64,000 bases of DNA, from contig NC_015510.1 of NCBI RefSeq assembly GCF_000212735.1, forward strand, positions 3,776,001 through 3,840,000, in the 5' to 3' direction. The position numbers and the translations under genes are program-made. The stretch is from Haliscomenobacter hydrossis DSM 1100 (GTDB taxonomy: Bacteria; Bacteroidota; Bacteroidia; Chitinophagales; Saprospiraceae). The notes below the pieces were generated by a model, which did no database searches, had not been told where the DNA came from, and saw only the letters and a list, made by a program, of their open reading frames with translations. Positions 53,012-61,042 of this stretch are shown one piece after another. Every line of letters begins with the position of its first letter. The stretch's first letter is position 1.

Positions 53012-54022
53012 TCACTGCACCCTTTCCAGCCCCTCTCTCGCCTTCTCATAATCCGGTGCCAACTTCAACGCCTGCTCATAATCCGCCTTCGCCTGCTCTT
53101 TCTTTCCCATGATCTCCGCCGCTACCCCTCGGTAAAAAAATGCCTGAATGTGCACTGGCGAAGCCTTGATCGCCGCGTCGAACTTTTCGTAAGCCGAAGG
53201 AATTGAATCCATGTCCATCAGGAGTAGCCCGGCATTAAAATACCCTTCGGCATACTCCGGATCGATGCGGTTGATTTTGCGGAAAATGGCCAGTGAAGCT
53301 TTCAGGTCGCCGATGCTTTGCAAATAATACCCTTGCGCGTGCAGCGCTTCGATGTTTTTGGGATCGATGCGGGTAGCAGTTTGGAAATAACGCTCCGCGA
53401 TGGAATTACCCAAAGCAGCGTGCAGTTGCCCCAAGTTAATCCAGGCATCTACCAGATCGGGGTCGTTTTCTACGGCAGTTTGAAAGCTGTTGATGGCACG
53501 GGCGGTATCGCCGGTCTGTTTGAAGTTCATCCCAAACATAAAAAAGGCCTCGGCGTTTTGCGGGTCAATTTTGAGGACGCGGTCGATGCTGCGCATGGAT
53601 TCCTCGTGCAGCTTCAAAATCATCTGGAATTCGGCGAGTTTGAGCAGGGTCGGAATGCGCTGCGGGAATCTTGACGCCGCAGTTTCCATGGTTTTTAATG
53701 CCTTAAAACTTTTGAAATAATCGAGGTAGGCATCGGCCAGGAGGTGGTAGTAGTCGGCCTTGGTCGAGTCGATGCTGATGGCTTTATTGAGGTCGGCGAT
53801 GGCTTCATCGAAACCCTCCAGGTTAAAAAACTCCTCGGCACGGGCGTAGTACAACTCGGCGTTGCGGGGGCTTTTTTCGATTTGGGCATTGAGTTTGTCC
53901 AGCGCGGCGTTGCCCGATGGCGTGGATGGATCGGCACCCGCCTCTTTTTTCTTACAGCCGACAAAAGCAGTGAAAAGCAGAAAGATTAGGGCAAAATGGC
54001 GATATTGTACAAGATTGTGCAT
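53012..54022 (-). CDS. TPR-repeat lipoprotein
   Basis: A 336-residue protein with a lipoprotein signal (HFALIFLLFTAFVGCKKKE, Cys at about 23) and seven or eight tetratricopeptide repeats (AELYYARAEEFFNLEGFDEAIADLNKAISIDS ... IQAFFYRGVAAEIMGKKEQAKADYEQALKLAP). It is probably a periplasmic or outer-membrane-anchored adaptor. It is alone on the minus strand between the IS element and a divergent T9SS cargo gene; the partner is unknown. Confidence 0.88.
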   Translation of the reverse strand: MHNLVQYRHFALIFLLFTAFVGCKKKEAGADPSTPSGNAALDKLNAQIEKSPRNAELYYARAEEFFNLEGFDEAIADLNKAISIDSTKADYYHLLADAYLDYFKSFKALKTMETAASRFPQRIPTLLKLAEFQMILKLHEESMRSIDRVLKIDPQNAEAFFMFGMNFKQTGDTARAINSFQTAVENDPDLVDAWINLGQLHAALGNSIAERYFQTATRIDPKNIEALHAQGYYLQSIGDLKASLAIFRKINRIDPEYAEGYFNAGLLLMDMDSIPSAYEKFDAAIKASPVHIQAFFYRGVAAEIMGKKEQAKADYEQALKLAPDYEKAREGLERVQ

Positions 54023-54088
54023 GGTGCAAAGATTCGTTTAAACAAACTCAAAATTCGTTGTTATTAACGACAACAAGGCCTGATTCGT

Positions 54089-55714
54089 ATGGTTGCTTAT
54101 AATTATGTTCTCAAACTGGTGGTGGTCATCTTGCTGCTGCTCCTTCCTGGTTTTACTTTTGCCCAAAAATGGCAAAATCTCCAGACATTTGGCGGCTCCG
54201 GCAACGAAAACCCCGGAGATCTCCACTGCAACCCTGCGGGCGATTGTATGTTGGCCTATACCTTTCAACGTCAACTGGACTTACCCGGACGCACCCTGAA
54301 CAGCCGGGGCGGCAGCGATTTTGTAGTGATGCAACGCAAAAAAGGAGCATCCGCCTACACCTACCTCTTACATGGCGGTGGGCCACTCGACGAAGAAATC
54401 ATCGCTGTACGGCCCCGCAACAATGGAGGCGTGTTGTGCGCTGGTGTGTTTTGGCGCGAACTGGTATTGCCCGATACTACCCTGCAAGCGCGTGATGCGG
54501 GCAAGGCCATTTTTGTAACAGCCCACAAAGCCAATGGGGAACTGGATTGGGCAAAAATCATCAATGGATCGGGGCTAAAAAGTGTCAGCGATCTGCTGTT
54601 GAATGAAAATGGCAACATCTGGCTGAGCGGCTATTTTAGTGATACCCTTTTTGTAGATGGGGAAAAATTGATTGCTGCCGGGCAAACCGATTTATTTCTG
54701 CTGCGCCTGGAAGAAAACGGCAAATTGCAATGGACCCGTCACCACGGCACTTCAGGCAATACCCGTGCAGTGGGCATCGCAGAGTTGCCTGGTCGGGCCA
54801 TTGTGGGCCTGGGTTATTTTGACCAAAGTGTCCGTTTTGGGGAAACGCTTTTTACGGCCAATACCACCGATCAGGATTTGTTTCTCGCAGCTTGGGGCCC
54901 TGATGGGCAATTGCTTTGGTCTCAAAAAGGGGGGGGAGTATTCGATGTCACTCCGGTGGACATTACCACCGACGAAAAAGGGCGCATTTATTTTTGTGGC
55001 AATATCGTTGGCGTTTTGCGTTTTGACAGTGGGCTCAGCGTCCAAAGTAAAGACGGCAATGCTGATTTATTTTTGGCCAGTTGTGCCTTCAATGGAACCC
55101 CGCTCTGGGCCAGGGTGTATTCTGGCGATCTAATCCAGGAGTGCTCCAGGCTCTTGTTGGCGGAAAATAAAATTTACCTCAGTGGCTATACCTTGGGCAA
55201 TTTCAGCTGGGCGGGTAGCAACATCAATCCGAGTGACGGCTTCAGCTCTTATTTGGGTACGATTGACACCTTGGGGCGACCAATTTCGGTAAGTGTTTTG
55301 GATGCGGATGGAGGTCTGTACACAGGTGGGCTTGCCTTTAGTTCTGGCACACAGATCCAGTTGGCGGGTGTGTACCGGGGGCAAGGTGCCTTGGAGTCTT
55401 TAGCTTTGCCTGCGACCAGTTCCTATGATTTTTTTACGGCAGATTTCTCCACTTTGGTTACCGGGATTCCCCATGTTTTGGTGGATGATCCGACATTTAA
55501 GCTATTTCCGACGCCCACCGCTGGCCATTTAACCATTAATTCGGAGGAAAAAGAACCTTATACGCTGGATTTGATCGATGCTTTTGGACGGCAACTGCTG
55601 CGACTAAACGGAAGTCCACAGTCCATCGATTTATCCACGCAGGCTCCGGGCATGTACTTTTTACAAATCAAAAGAAAAAATACCTGGTCAATTTATAAAG
55701 TGATAAAAAAGTAA
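54089..55714 (+). CDS. T9SS-sorted secreted protein with propeller-like repeats
   Basis: A 541-residue exported protein: signal peptide (LKLVVVILLLLLPGFTFAQ), a run of SBBP-like repeats (TFGGSGNENPGDLHCNPAGDCMLAYTFQRQLDLPGRTLNSRGGSDFVVMQ; later ITTDEKGRIYFCGNIVGVLRFDSGLSVQSKDGNADLFLAS) likely folding as a beta-propeller, and a C-terminal type IX sorting domain (FKLFPTPTAGHLTINSEEKEPYTLDLIDAFGRQLLRL to VIKK). Cell-surface or released; no enzymatic motif was seen. Confidence 0.87.
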   Translation: MVAYNYVLKLVVVILLLLLPGFTFAQKWQNLQTFGGSGNENPGDLHCNPAGDCMLAYTFQRQLDLPGRTLNSRGGSDFVVMQRKKGASAYTYLLHGGGPLDEEIIAVRPRNNGGVLCAGVFWRELVLPDTTLQARDAGKAIFVTAHKANGELDWAKIINGSGLKSVSDLLLNENGNIWLSGYFSDTLFVDGEKLIAAGQTDLFLLRLEENGKLQWTRHHGTSGNTRAVGIAELPGRAIVGLGYFDQSVRFGETLFTANTTDQDLFLAAWGPDGQLLWSQKGGGVFDVTPVDITTDEKGRIYFCGNIVGVLRFDSGLSVQSKDGNADLFLASCAFNGTPLWARVYSGDLIQECSRLLLAENKIYLSGYTLGNFSWAGSNINPSDGFSSYLGTIDTLGRPISVSVLDADGGLYTGGLAFSSGTQIQLAGVYRGQGALESLALPATSSYDFFTADFSTLVTGIPHVLVDDPTFKLFPTPTAGHLTINSEEKEPYTLDLIDAFGRQLLRLNGSPQSIDLSTQAPGMYFLQIKRKNTWSIYKVIKK

Positions 55715-55913
55715 ATCCGATATCAAAACCGCGGACTGAGGGAATTATTTGGCCAAAGACAGGGTTCAAACATATAATGTGCACTGATTTCAAAGCTGGA
55801 AAAACCACTTTTTTTCGCGCAACTCCCATTCCGAAAAATGTGTTTTTTGCTCAAACTATGAATTCGAACTTGGGCACCCTCCCCCGAACCCCCAAACCCA
55901 AAACATAACCGCT

Positions 55914-56855
55914 ATGTCCGCCACCACCACATCCTCTGTACCAGAAAACATTTTCTCCCAACGCCGCCGCATCATCGCTTCAGTATTGGTGTTGATTGCT
56001 GCCCTTTGTTTTTCGGCCAAGGCCGTTTTGGTCAAATTGGCTTACCGCTACGAAATCGACAGCATTTCCCTGCTCACCCTGCGCATGGTGTTTTCGCTGC
56101 CGTTTTTTCTGGCCATTGCGATCTGGGCAAAAAACCGGGCAGTAAAAGAAAACCGCCACATCATTCTCAGCCGCCGCGAGTGGTTTTACATTTTTATCCT
56201 GGGTTTATCGGGCTATTACCTGGCCAGTATGCTCGACTTCATCGGTTTGGCCTACATCACCGCAGGGCTTGAGCGCCTGATTTTGTTTTTGTACCCGACC
56301 ATGGTACTGGGCATGAACGTTCTTTTTTTCAAAAAAACAGTGACCCGGGTTCAGTGGATTGCCCTGGCGCTGACGTACGGCGGAGTCGCCTTGGCTTTGC
56401 TCGATCGTACGCAATTGGGTGTGGGTAGCAATGTTCCATTGGGCGCAATCCTGATTTTTTTTAGCGGATTTACCTATGCTATTTATCTGGTGGGTAGCGG
56501 GCAGTACATTGCCAAAGTTGGCTCGCTGCGCTATACCTGTCTGGCCATGATTGCCGCCAGTATTGGTGTGATCGCACAGCATGGGATCATTTATCAATGG
56601 GATTTGTGGCATTATCCATTGCAGGTTTACACCTTGTCCATCATCATGGCTATTTTTTCAACGGTATTGCCTACGTTCATGATGAGTGAGGCGATTCGCA
56701 TCATCGGCTCCGGAAATGTGGCCATCATTGGTAGCATTGGCCCGGTGGTTACCATCATTCTGGGCTACTTCCTGCTCGGCGAATCTTTTGGCATCTGGCA
56801 ATTGTTAGGCACAATTTTGGTGATTATTGGGGTGCTGCGGATTAGTTTGAAGTAG
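55914..56855 (+). CDS. DMT-superfamily (EamA) transporter
   Basis: A 313-residue inner-membrane protein with about ten hydrophobic helices in two EamA repeats (first ALCFSAKAVLVKLAYRYEIDSISLLTLRMVFSLPFFLAIAIW; second GAILIFFSGFTYAIYLVGSGQYIAKVG). Family members export or import amino acids, sugars or other metabolites; the substrate is unknown. The end, LLGESFGIWQLLGTILVIIGVLRI, is the typical last-helix motif. The gene ends 36 bases before the hydrolase gene, on the same strand. Confidence 0.92.
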   Translation: MSATTTSSVPENIFSQRRRIIASVLVLIAALCFSAKAVLVKLAYRYEIDSISLLTLRMVFSLPFFLAIAIWAKNRAVKENRHIILSRREWFYIFILGLSGYYLASMLDFIGLAYITAGLERLILFLYPTMVLGMNVLFFKKTVTRVQWIALALTYGGVALALLDRTQLGVGSNVPLGAILIFFSGFTYAIYLVGSGQYIAKVGSLRYTCLAMIAASIGVIAQHGIIYQWDLWHYPLQVYTLSIIMAIFSTVLPTFMMSEAIRIIGSGNVAIIGSIGPVVTIILGYFLLGESFGIWQLLGTILVIIGVLRISLK

Positions 56856-56891
56856 AGTTGTGGTACTTTTGTTCAACCTTAAGTATACATC

Positions 56892-57659
56892 ATGGAATTG
56901 AACTATAAATCACTCGGCCAAGGCGAACCCCTCATCATCCTACACGGACTATTTGGAACACTGGACAACTGGCAAACCCTAGCCAAATCCTGGGCCGAAC
57001 ATTACCTGGTGTACCTCGTCGACTTGCGCAACCACGGACGCTCACCGCAGGTGGATGGACTCAGTTACCCGGCCATGGCAGAAGATTTGCACGATTTTAT
57101 GGAGCAAAACTGGATCCACAAAGCCCACATCTTGGGGCATTCCATGGGCGGCAAAGTGGCGATGGAGTTCGCGCTGACCTATCCAGATATGGTGGACAAA
57201 CTCATCGTGGTGGATATTGCGCCCCGGCCTTATCGCCCCGGCCATGATGATATTTTTGCAGCCCTTTTTGCCGTTGACTTGAAGACCATTCAAAGCCGCC
57301 AGACTGCCGAAGAAATTCTGGAACGATACATCGATGAATGGGGCGTGCGGCAATTTCTGCTCAAAAACCTTTCCCGCATGAAAGAAGGGGGGTTTGAGTG
57401 GAAGATGAATTTGCCCGTGATTCACCGCGATTATGCCAATATTCTGGAGCCGCCCACGCAGGATGGCCCATTTGAAGGCCCAACTTTGTTTATTCGGGGT
57501 GAAAAATCGGGGTACGTGAAGGACGAAGACATCCTGGGGATTCAGGAGTTGTTTCCGCACAGTGCTTTGCGAACTATTCCTGACGCGGGCCATTGGGTAC
57601 ACGCCGATCAACCTGAAGTGTTGAAAGGGATCGTAATGGAATTTTTAGAAAAAAGGTGA
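56892..57659 (+). CDS. Alpha/beta hydrolase (YbfF-like)
   Basis: A 255-residue esterase-like protein. The oxyanion region is LHGLFGTLDNW, the nucleophile is the Ser of GHSMGG at about residue 82, and the catalytic His lies in DAGHWVHADQPE near the C-terminus. This pattern matches YbfF-type thioesterase/esterases. The cytoplasmic substrate is unknown. It may be cotranscribed with the transporter upstream. Its stop is followed within 15 bases by the left arm of a large inverted repeat. Confidence 0.93.
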   Translation: MELNYKSLGQGEPLIILHGLFGTLDNWQTLAKSWAEHYLVYLVDLRNHGRSPQVDGLSYPAMAEDLHDFMEQNWIHKAHILGHSMGGKVAMEFALTYPDMVDKLIVVDIAPRPYRPGHDDIFAALFAVDLKTIQSRQTAEEILERYIDEWGVRQFLLKNLSRMKEGGFEWKMNLPVIHRDYANILEPPTQDGPFEGPTLFIRGEKSGYVKDEDILGIQELFPHSALRTIPDAGHWVHADQPEVLKGIVMEFLEKR

Positions 57660-57670
57660 AATTTCAGCAG

Positions 57671-58247
57671 CCGCCTGCGGCGGATTTATTATTTTTAACC
57701 ACAAAGGCGCTAAGACACAAAGAGAGCGACACTCTAGCACTGCACGCTTCACTTATCATTATGTTTACAATAAATCCCCACATTGAATATGAACGATCAA
57801 AAATTATCAGACGAAGAAGAATACATTGGTAAAAAAATCGTCCATTCTGCATATTTGGTACATTCTACTCTAGGGCCAGGATTACTTGAAAAAATTTATG
57901 AAACCTGTCTCACTCATGAATTAACCAAAGCCGGATTAGTCGTTGAAAGGCAGGTAAATGTGCCCATAATATATGATAACATCGTTTTTGAAGAAGGGCT
58001 AAGATTAGACCTATTAGTCAACGGTACAGTTATAGTTGAACTCAAGGCCGCTGATGCCATTCACCCAATTTGGGAAGCCCAAATCATCAGTCAGCTCAAA
58101 TTAACCGATTTAAACCTGGGATATTTGATCAATTTTAATGTGCCTCTTATCAAAAATGGTATCAGAAGATTCCGGATTTAGTTCTTTTAGTCTTGTTTTC
58201 TTAGCGCCTTTGTGCCTTCGTGGTAAAAAAAAATCCGCCGCAGGCGG
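57671..58247. mobile_element. Inverted-repeat-bounded GxxExxY gene unit
   Basis: Outer arms CCGCCTGCGGCGGAT (57671-57685) and complement (58233-58247) are perfect; inside them come A/T spacers and then ACCACAAAGGCGCTAAG-type arms (57697-57722 and 58200-58224), also inverted. Between the arms lies a single gene. The arms resemble the CACAAAG-word hairpins elsewhere in the window. No transposase is present, so movement, if any, would need help from outside. Confidence 0.65.
57789..58181 (+). CDS. GxxExxY protein
   Basis: A 130-residue protein of the GxxExxY family (signature GPGLLEKIYE at about 30-39), with a PD-(D/E)xK-like core: E in the signature, LRLDLLVNGTVIVELKAAD providing D and ExK. 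This resembles a nuclease fold, but the biological role of the family is not established. ATG 57789 starts MNDQKLSDEEEYIGKKIV; a TTG two codons earlier is in frame. The gene is AT-rich relative to its neighbours and enclosed in a large inverted repeat, suggesting that it arrived as a unit. Confidence 0.92.
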   Translation: MNDQKLSDEEEYIGKKIVHSAYLVHSTLGPGLLEKIYETCLTHELTKAGLVVERQVNVPIIYDNIVFEEGLRLDLLVNGTVIVELKAADAIHPIWEAQIISQLKLTDLNLGYLINFNVPLIKNGIRRFRI

Positions 58248-58281
58248 GGTGCTTAACTTATATGAAAAAAGCTAAAAACGA

Positions 58282-60981
58282 TTAGTTCTTCTTTTTCTGG
58301 TAAAAATAAAGCCCCAAGCCCAGGGCCAATACTCCAATGCCTCCCCAAATCCAAATCATCGCAGTATGATTCTCCATCCGTACCACACTGTCTTCCCCAA
58401 CATAGGTCAATGCCGCCCAGTAATAAGGCGTTTTTTGAAAAGTAGGAATAGCGGGATTGTTGAGGTAATCCTGTTTGGCCTGGTTTAGGGCAGCAGCTTT
58501 GCTCATGCCCTGGCGCAAGTGGGTATAAAATGATTGGAACAAAACAGAACTTGATGCTTCGTTGACCGACCACAAAGTGGCCACCAAACCCTTGGAGCCT
58601 GCGTAAGCAAAGGCACGAGCCAGACTCATTACCCCTTCACCATCGCGCCATTCACCCAATCCACTTTGGCAGGCACTCAAACAAATCAAATCGGCGTGCA
58701 GCGGTAAGGCGTAGATGTCGGACAAAAAAGCCCGCCGCTCGTAAAATTCTACCCCTGCTGCATTGCGCACACTGTCTGCCGAGGCATGGGTAGCCAAATG
58801 GAGAATGCTGTAATGAGGGGCTTTTTTGGCAAAATGTTGCCAAGTAGCTTCGGTGTTGAAAAATGCTTTTTTGGCAATGCCTTTGATTTGTTGGACCTCG
58901 GCTTTGCTTTTGCTCAATGGAGCCAGCCCCCTTTCGGCCTTTGTGAATTCGGGTGCGATGGCCAACAAACGCGAACGCTGCGGAGGCTGCAAATCCTGTT
59001 GTGACAACAAAACCCCCAGCGAATACCCATATTGAATGGTGATCTTGTGGCACCAATAAGGCACTTGCGACCATCGGGTTGCAGTTTTTTTTCCCTCCAC
59101 CAATGTTTCAAACGGCAAGGTGCTGAGCCAGGCGTCCGGGATCAGTACAACCGACCTGGTCTGAACAGGAATACTGCCATCAGGAAGCAGCAGCTCGAAA
59201 AGTTGTTGCGAAAATTGTTGGTATGCCTGCAGATCCCCGCCAGTTTTATCCTGAATCCATTCCCGCATTTTACGAACTTGGGTACTCAACCTTGCGGAAG
59301 AGCCAATTTTTACCCACTTTAATTGGCCTTGAGCGGGCATGCTAAACAGGTAAGTTTGCGCCTCACCTGCAAAGTATTCTAGGGCCAGCGATCCGTTTTT
59401 TTGCAGCAAGCGTTGGCGGATTTTTTCTAAATCAAGTTCAGACAATTGTTGTTTGTAACGGGCATAAGCCGGATATTTTTTGGCCAACTGAATTTTCAAC
59501 TCCGCCAGGTCATCCCGAGTTTGATTGGCTTGTCGTTGGTAGTTTTGTGCCAGGATGGCGTCATTGGCATTGAGCGCAGCACCATCAAACCAGGCAATTT
59601 GTTTTTTAAGGCGCACTTCTTTTAGCAGCAAAGTATCGCCCCGATCCATGGCTTGTTTCAAGCGGTTTTCTTGCACAGCTTCAAGTAAAACGGCTGCTTT
59701 GTTTTGTTCTACCATGGTCCAGGCAGCGCGGATGGTTTTTGGGTCTTGGTTTTTTTGGTACAGTTCAAAGGCAATGGCCAGGGCGGCTTCCATACGTTTA
59801 CGGCTGTAAGCCAAAAGACTGAGTTTAGAAGATTCAAATTGTAGGGTATGGCGTAGGGAAAGTTCAACTTGTTGGGCCAATTGATGACAAGAAAAAGCAC
59901 TTGTCAAATAGTTGAGCCGCTGATTTTGTTGGTACAATTGCGCCAGGGCATCGGCCTTTCCAGCCAGTGCTTCGTAAATGGTGTTTTCTTCGTAGAGTTG
60001 TTTAGCGTTGGGCAAATCAGTGGGTATTTTGGGCTTAAACCCGGGAATAACCGCCTGTAACGCCGCATCAAAATAACGGATGGCTTGTTCGGGATGGCCT
60101 TTTTTTAAAAATAGATAAGCGTATTCGACGTTGATTTTGCCGTATTCGCGGTGCTGGATGCCGTATACCTTACGGACCAGTTGTAGTGCACGGGCAAGGG
60201 CGGCTTCGGCGGGGGCATACGCTCCTGCCTCGCGCTGCATTACTCCTTGTAAGGCGTAAGCACCCGCCAGATAATCCAGCACATCAGCCTCTTTTTCGGG
60301 AATAGCTTCGAGTGTTTTTAAGGATTTTTTCAACAAAAGAGCAGCTTTTACATTTTCGCCCAATTCAAACTGACTGCGAGCCTCGCTCAACCAAAGCAAA
60401 CCTTTTTGCATGTCTTCCAGGGAACCGAGTTGTAGTCCTTTGGCAAAATAGCCCAGCGCTTCCTGGTTGCGGCCCTCGTTCCAATAGGTAAGCCCGAGAT
60501 TGTTGTACAAACCCGCCAAACTTTCCGGACTGGCTTCTTTAAAAGCTCTTTCGTACAACACCCGGGCTTTTTCGTTTTCTCCCAAACGGGTATAATGGGC
60601 AATCAGGGGTTTGTACAAATATTCCACCATGTCTGGAAAGGTATAGCGGCGGTGCCAACGCAGGGCTTCTTCATAGGCTTGTACCGATTCGAGTACTTTA
60701 CCCAGTTGGAAGAGGTAGTCGGCCCGACTGAGTTGGACCCAGAGGAGTTCTTCGGCTTCGGCTGCATTCTTGGGGGCGCGCCAAAGGCTGCGCAGGGTCT
60801 CGTCCAGAATGGCTAGGGCGACGGCGGGGGTATCGAGTTCATTTTGGCGATCCCAATTGAACCGGAGGTAATCGGCGAGTTGGTTGCGGGAGCGGAAAAG
60901 CTCTAGTGAATCCTGCCGGGGGGAGGGGTGGAAGGAAAGGAAGATGAATGCCAATAAAAAGAGATGGCGTCTGAAGAACAA
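58282..60981 (-). CDS. CHAT-domain protease with TPR repeats and a C-terminal membrane anchor
   Basis: An 899-residue protein: N-terminal signal-like segment (FFRRHLFLLAFIFLSFHPSP), about eight TPRs over 60-400 (for example SLAGLYNNLGLTYWNEGRNQEALGYFAKGLQLG), a helical linker, then a CHAT (caspase-like) domain with the dyad H732 (LHLATHASAD) and C771 (LICLSACQSGLGEW). A single transmembrane helix near the end (IWIWGGIGVLALGLGLYFYQ) is followed by KKKN. CHAT proteases cut specific partners on a signal. It lies 61 bases downstream of the cyclase/ATPase/TPR gene on the same strand, so the two likely form an operon. Confidence 0.93.
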   Translation of the reverse strand: MFFRRHLFLLAFIFLSFHPSPRQDSLELFRSRNQLADYLRFNWDRQNELDTPAVALAILDETLRSLWRAPKNAAEAEELLWVQLSRADYLFQLGKVLESVQAYEEALRWHRRYTFPDMVEYLYKPLIAHYTRLGENEKARVLYERAFKEASPESLAGLYNNLGLTYWNEGRNQEALGYFAKGLQLGSLEDMQKGLLWLSEARSQFELGENVKAALLLKKSLKTLEAIPEKEADVLDYLAGAYALQGVMQREAGAYAPAEAALARALQLVRKVYGIQHREYGKINVEYAYLFLKKGHPEQAIRYFDAALQAVIPGFKPKIPTDLPNAKQLYEENTIYEALAGKADALAQLYQQNQRLNYLTSAFSCHQLAQQVELSLRHTLQFESSKLSLLAYSRKRMEAALAIAFELYQKNQDPKTIRAAWTMVEQNKAAVLLEAVQENRLKQAMDRGDTLLLKEVRLKKQIAWFDGAALNANDAILAQNYQRQANQTRDDLAELKIQLAKKYPAYARYKQQLSELDLEKIRQRLLQKNGSLALEYFAGEAQTYLFSMPAQGQLKWVKIGSSARLSTQVRKMREWIQDKTGGDLQAYQQFSQQLFELLLPDGSIPVQTRSVVLIPDAWLSTLPFETLVEGKKTATRWSQVPYWCHKITIQYGYSLGVLLSQQDLQPPQRSRLLAIAPEFTKAERGLAPLSKSKAEVQQIKGIAKKAFFNTEATWQHFAKKAPHYSILHLATHASADSVRNAAGVEFYERRAFLSDIYALPLHADLICLSACQSGLGEWRDGEGVMSLARAFAYAGSKGLVATLWSVNEASSSVLFQSFYTHLRQGMSKAAALNQAKQDYLNNPAIPTFQKTPYYWAALTYVGEDSVVRMENHTAMIWIWGGIGVLALGLGLYFYQKKKN

Positions 60982-61042
60982 GGTTGTAGGGTTATGAACA
61001 TTGGTTTAATGGAAAAACATGAATCGATTATTGATCAAAAAT

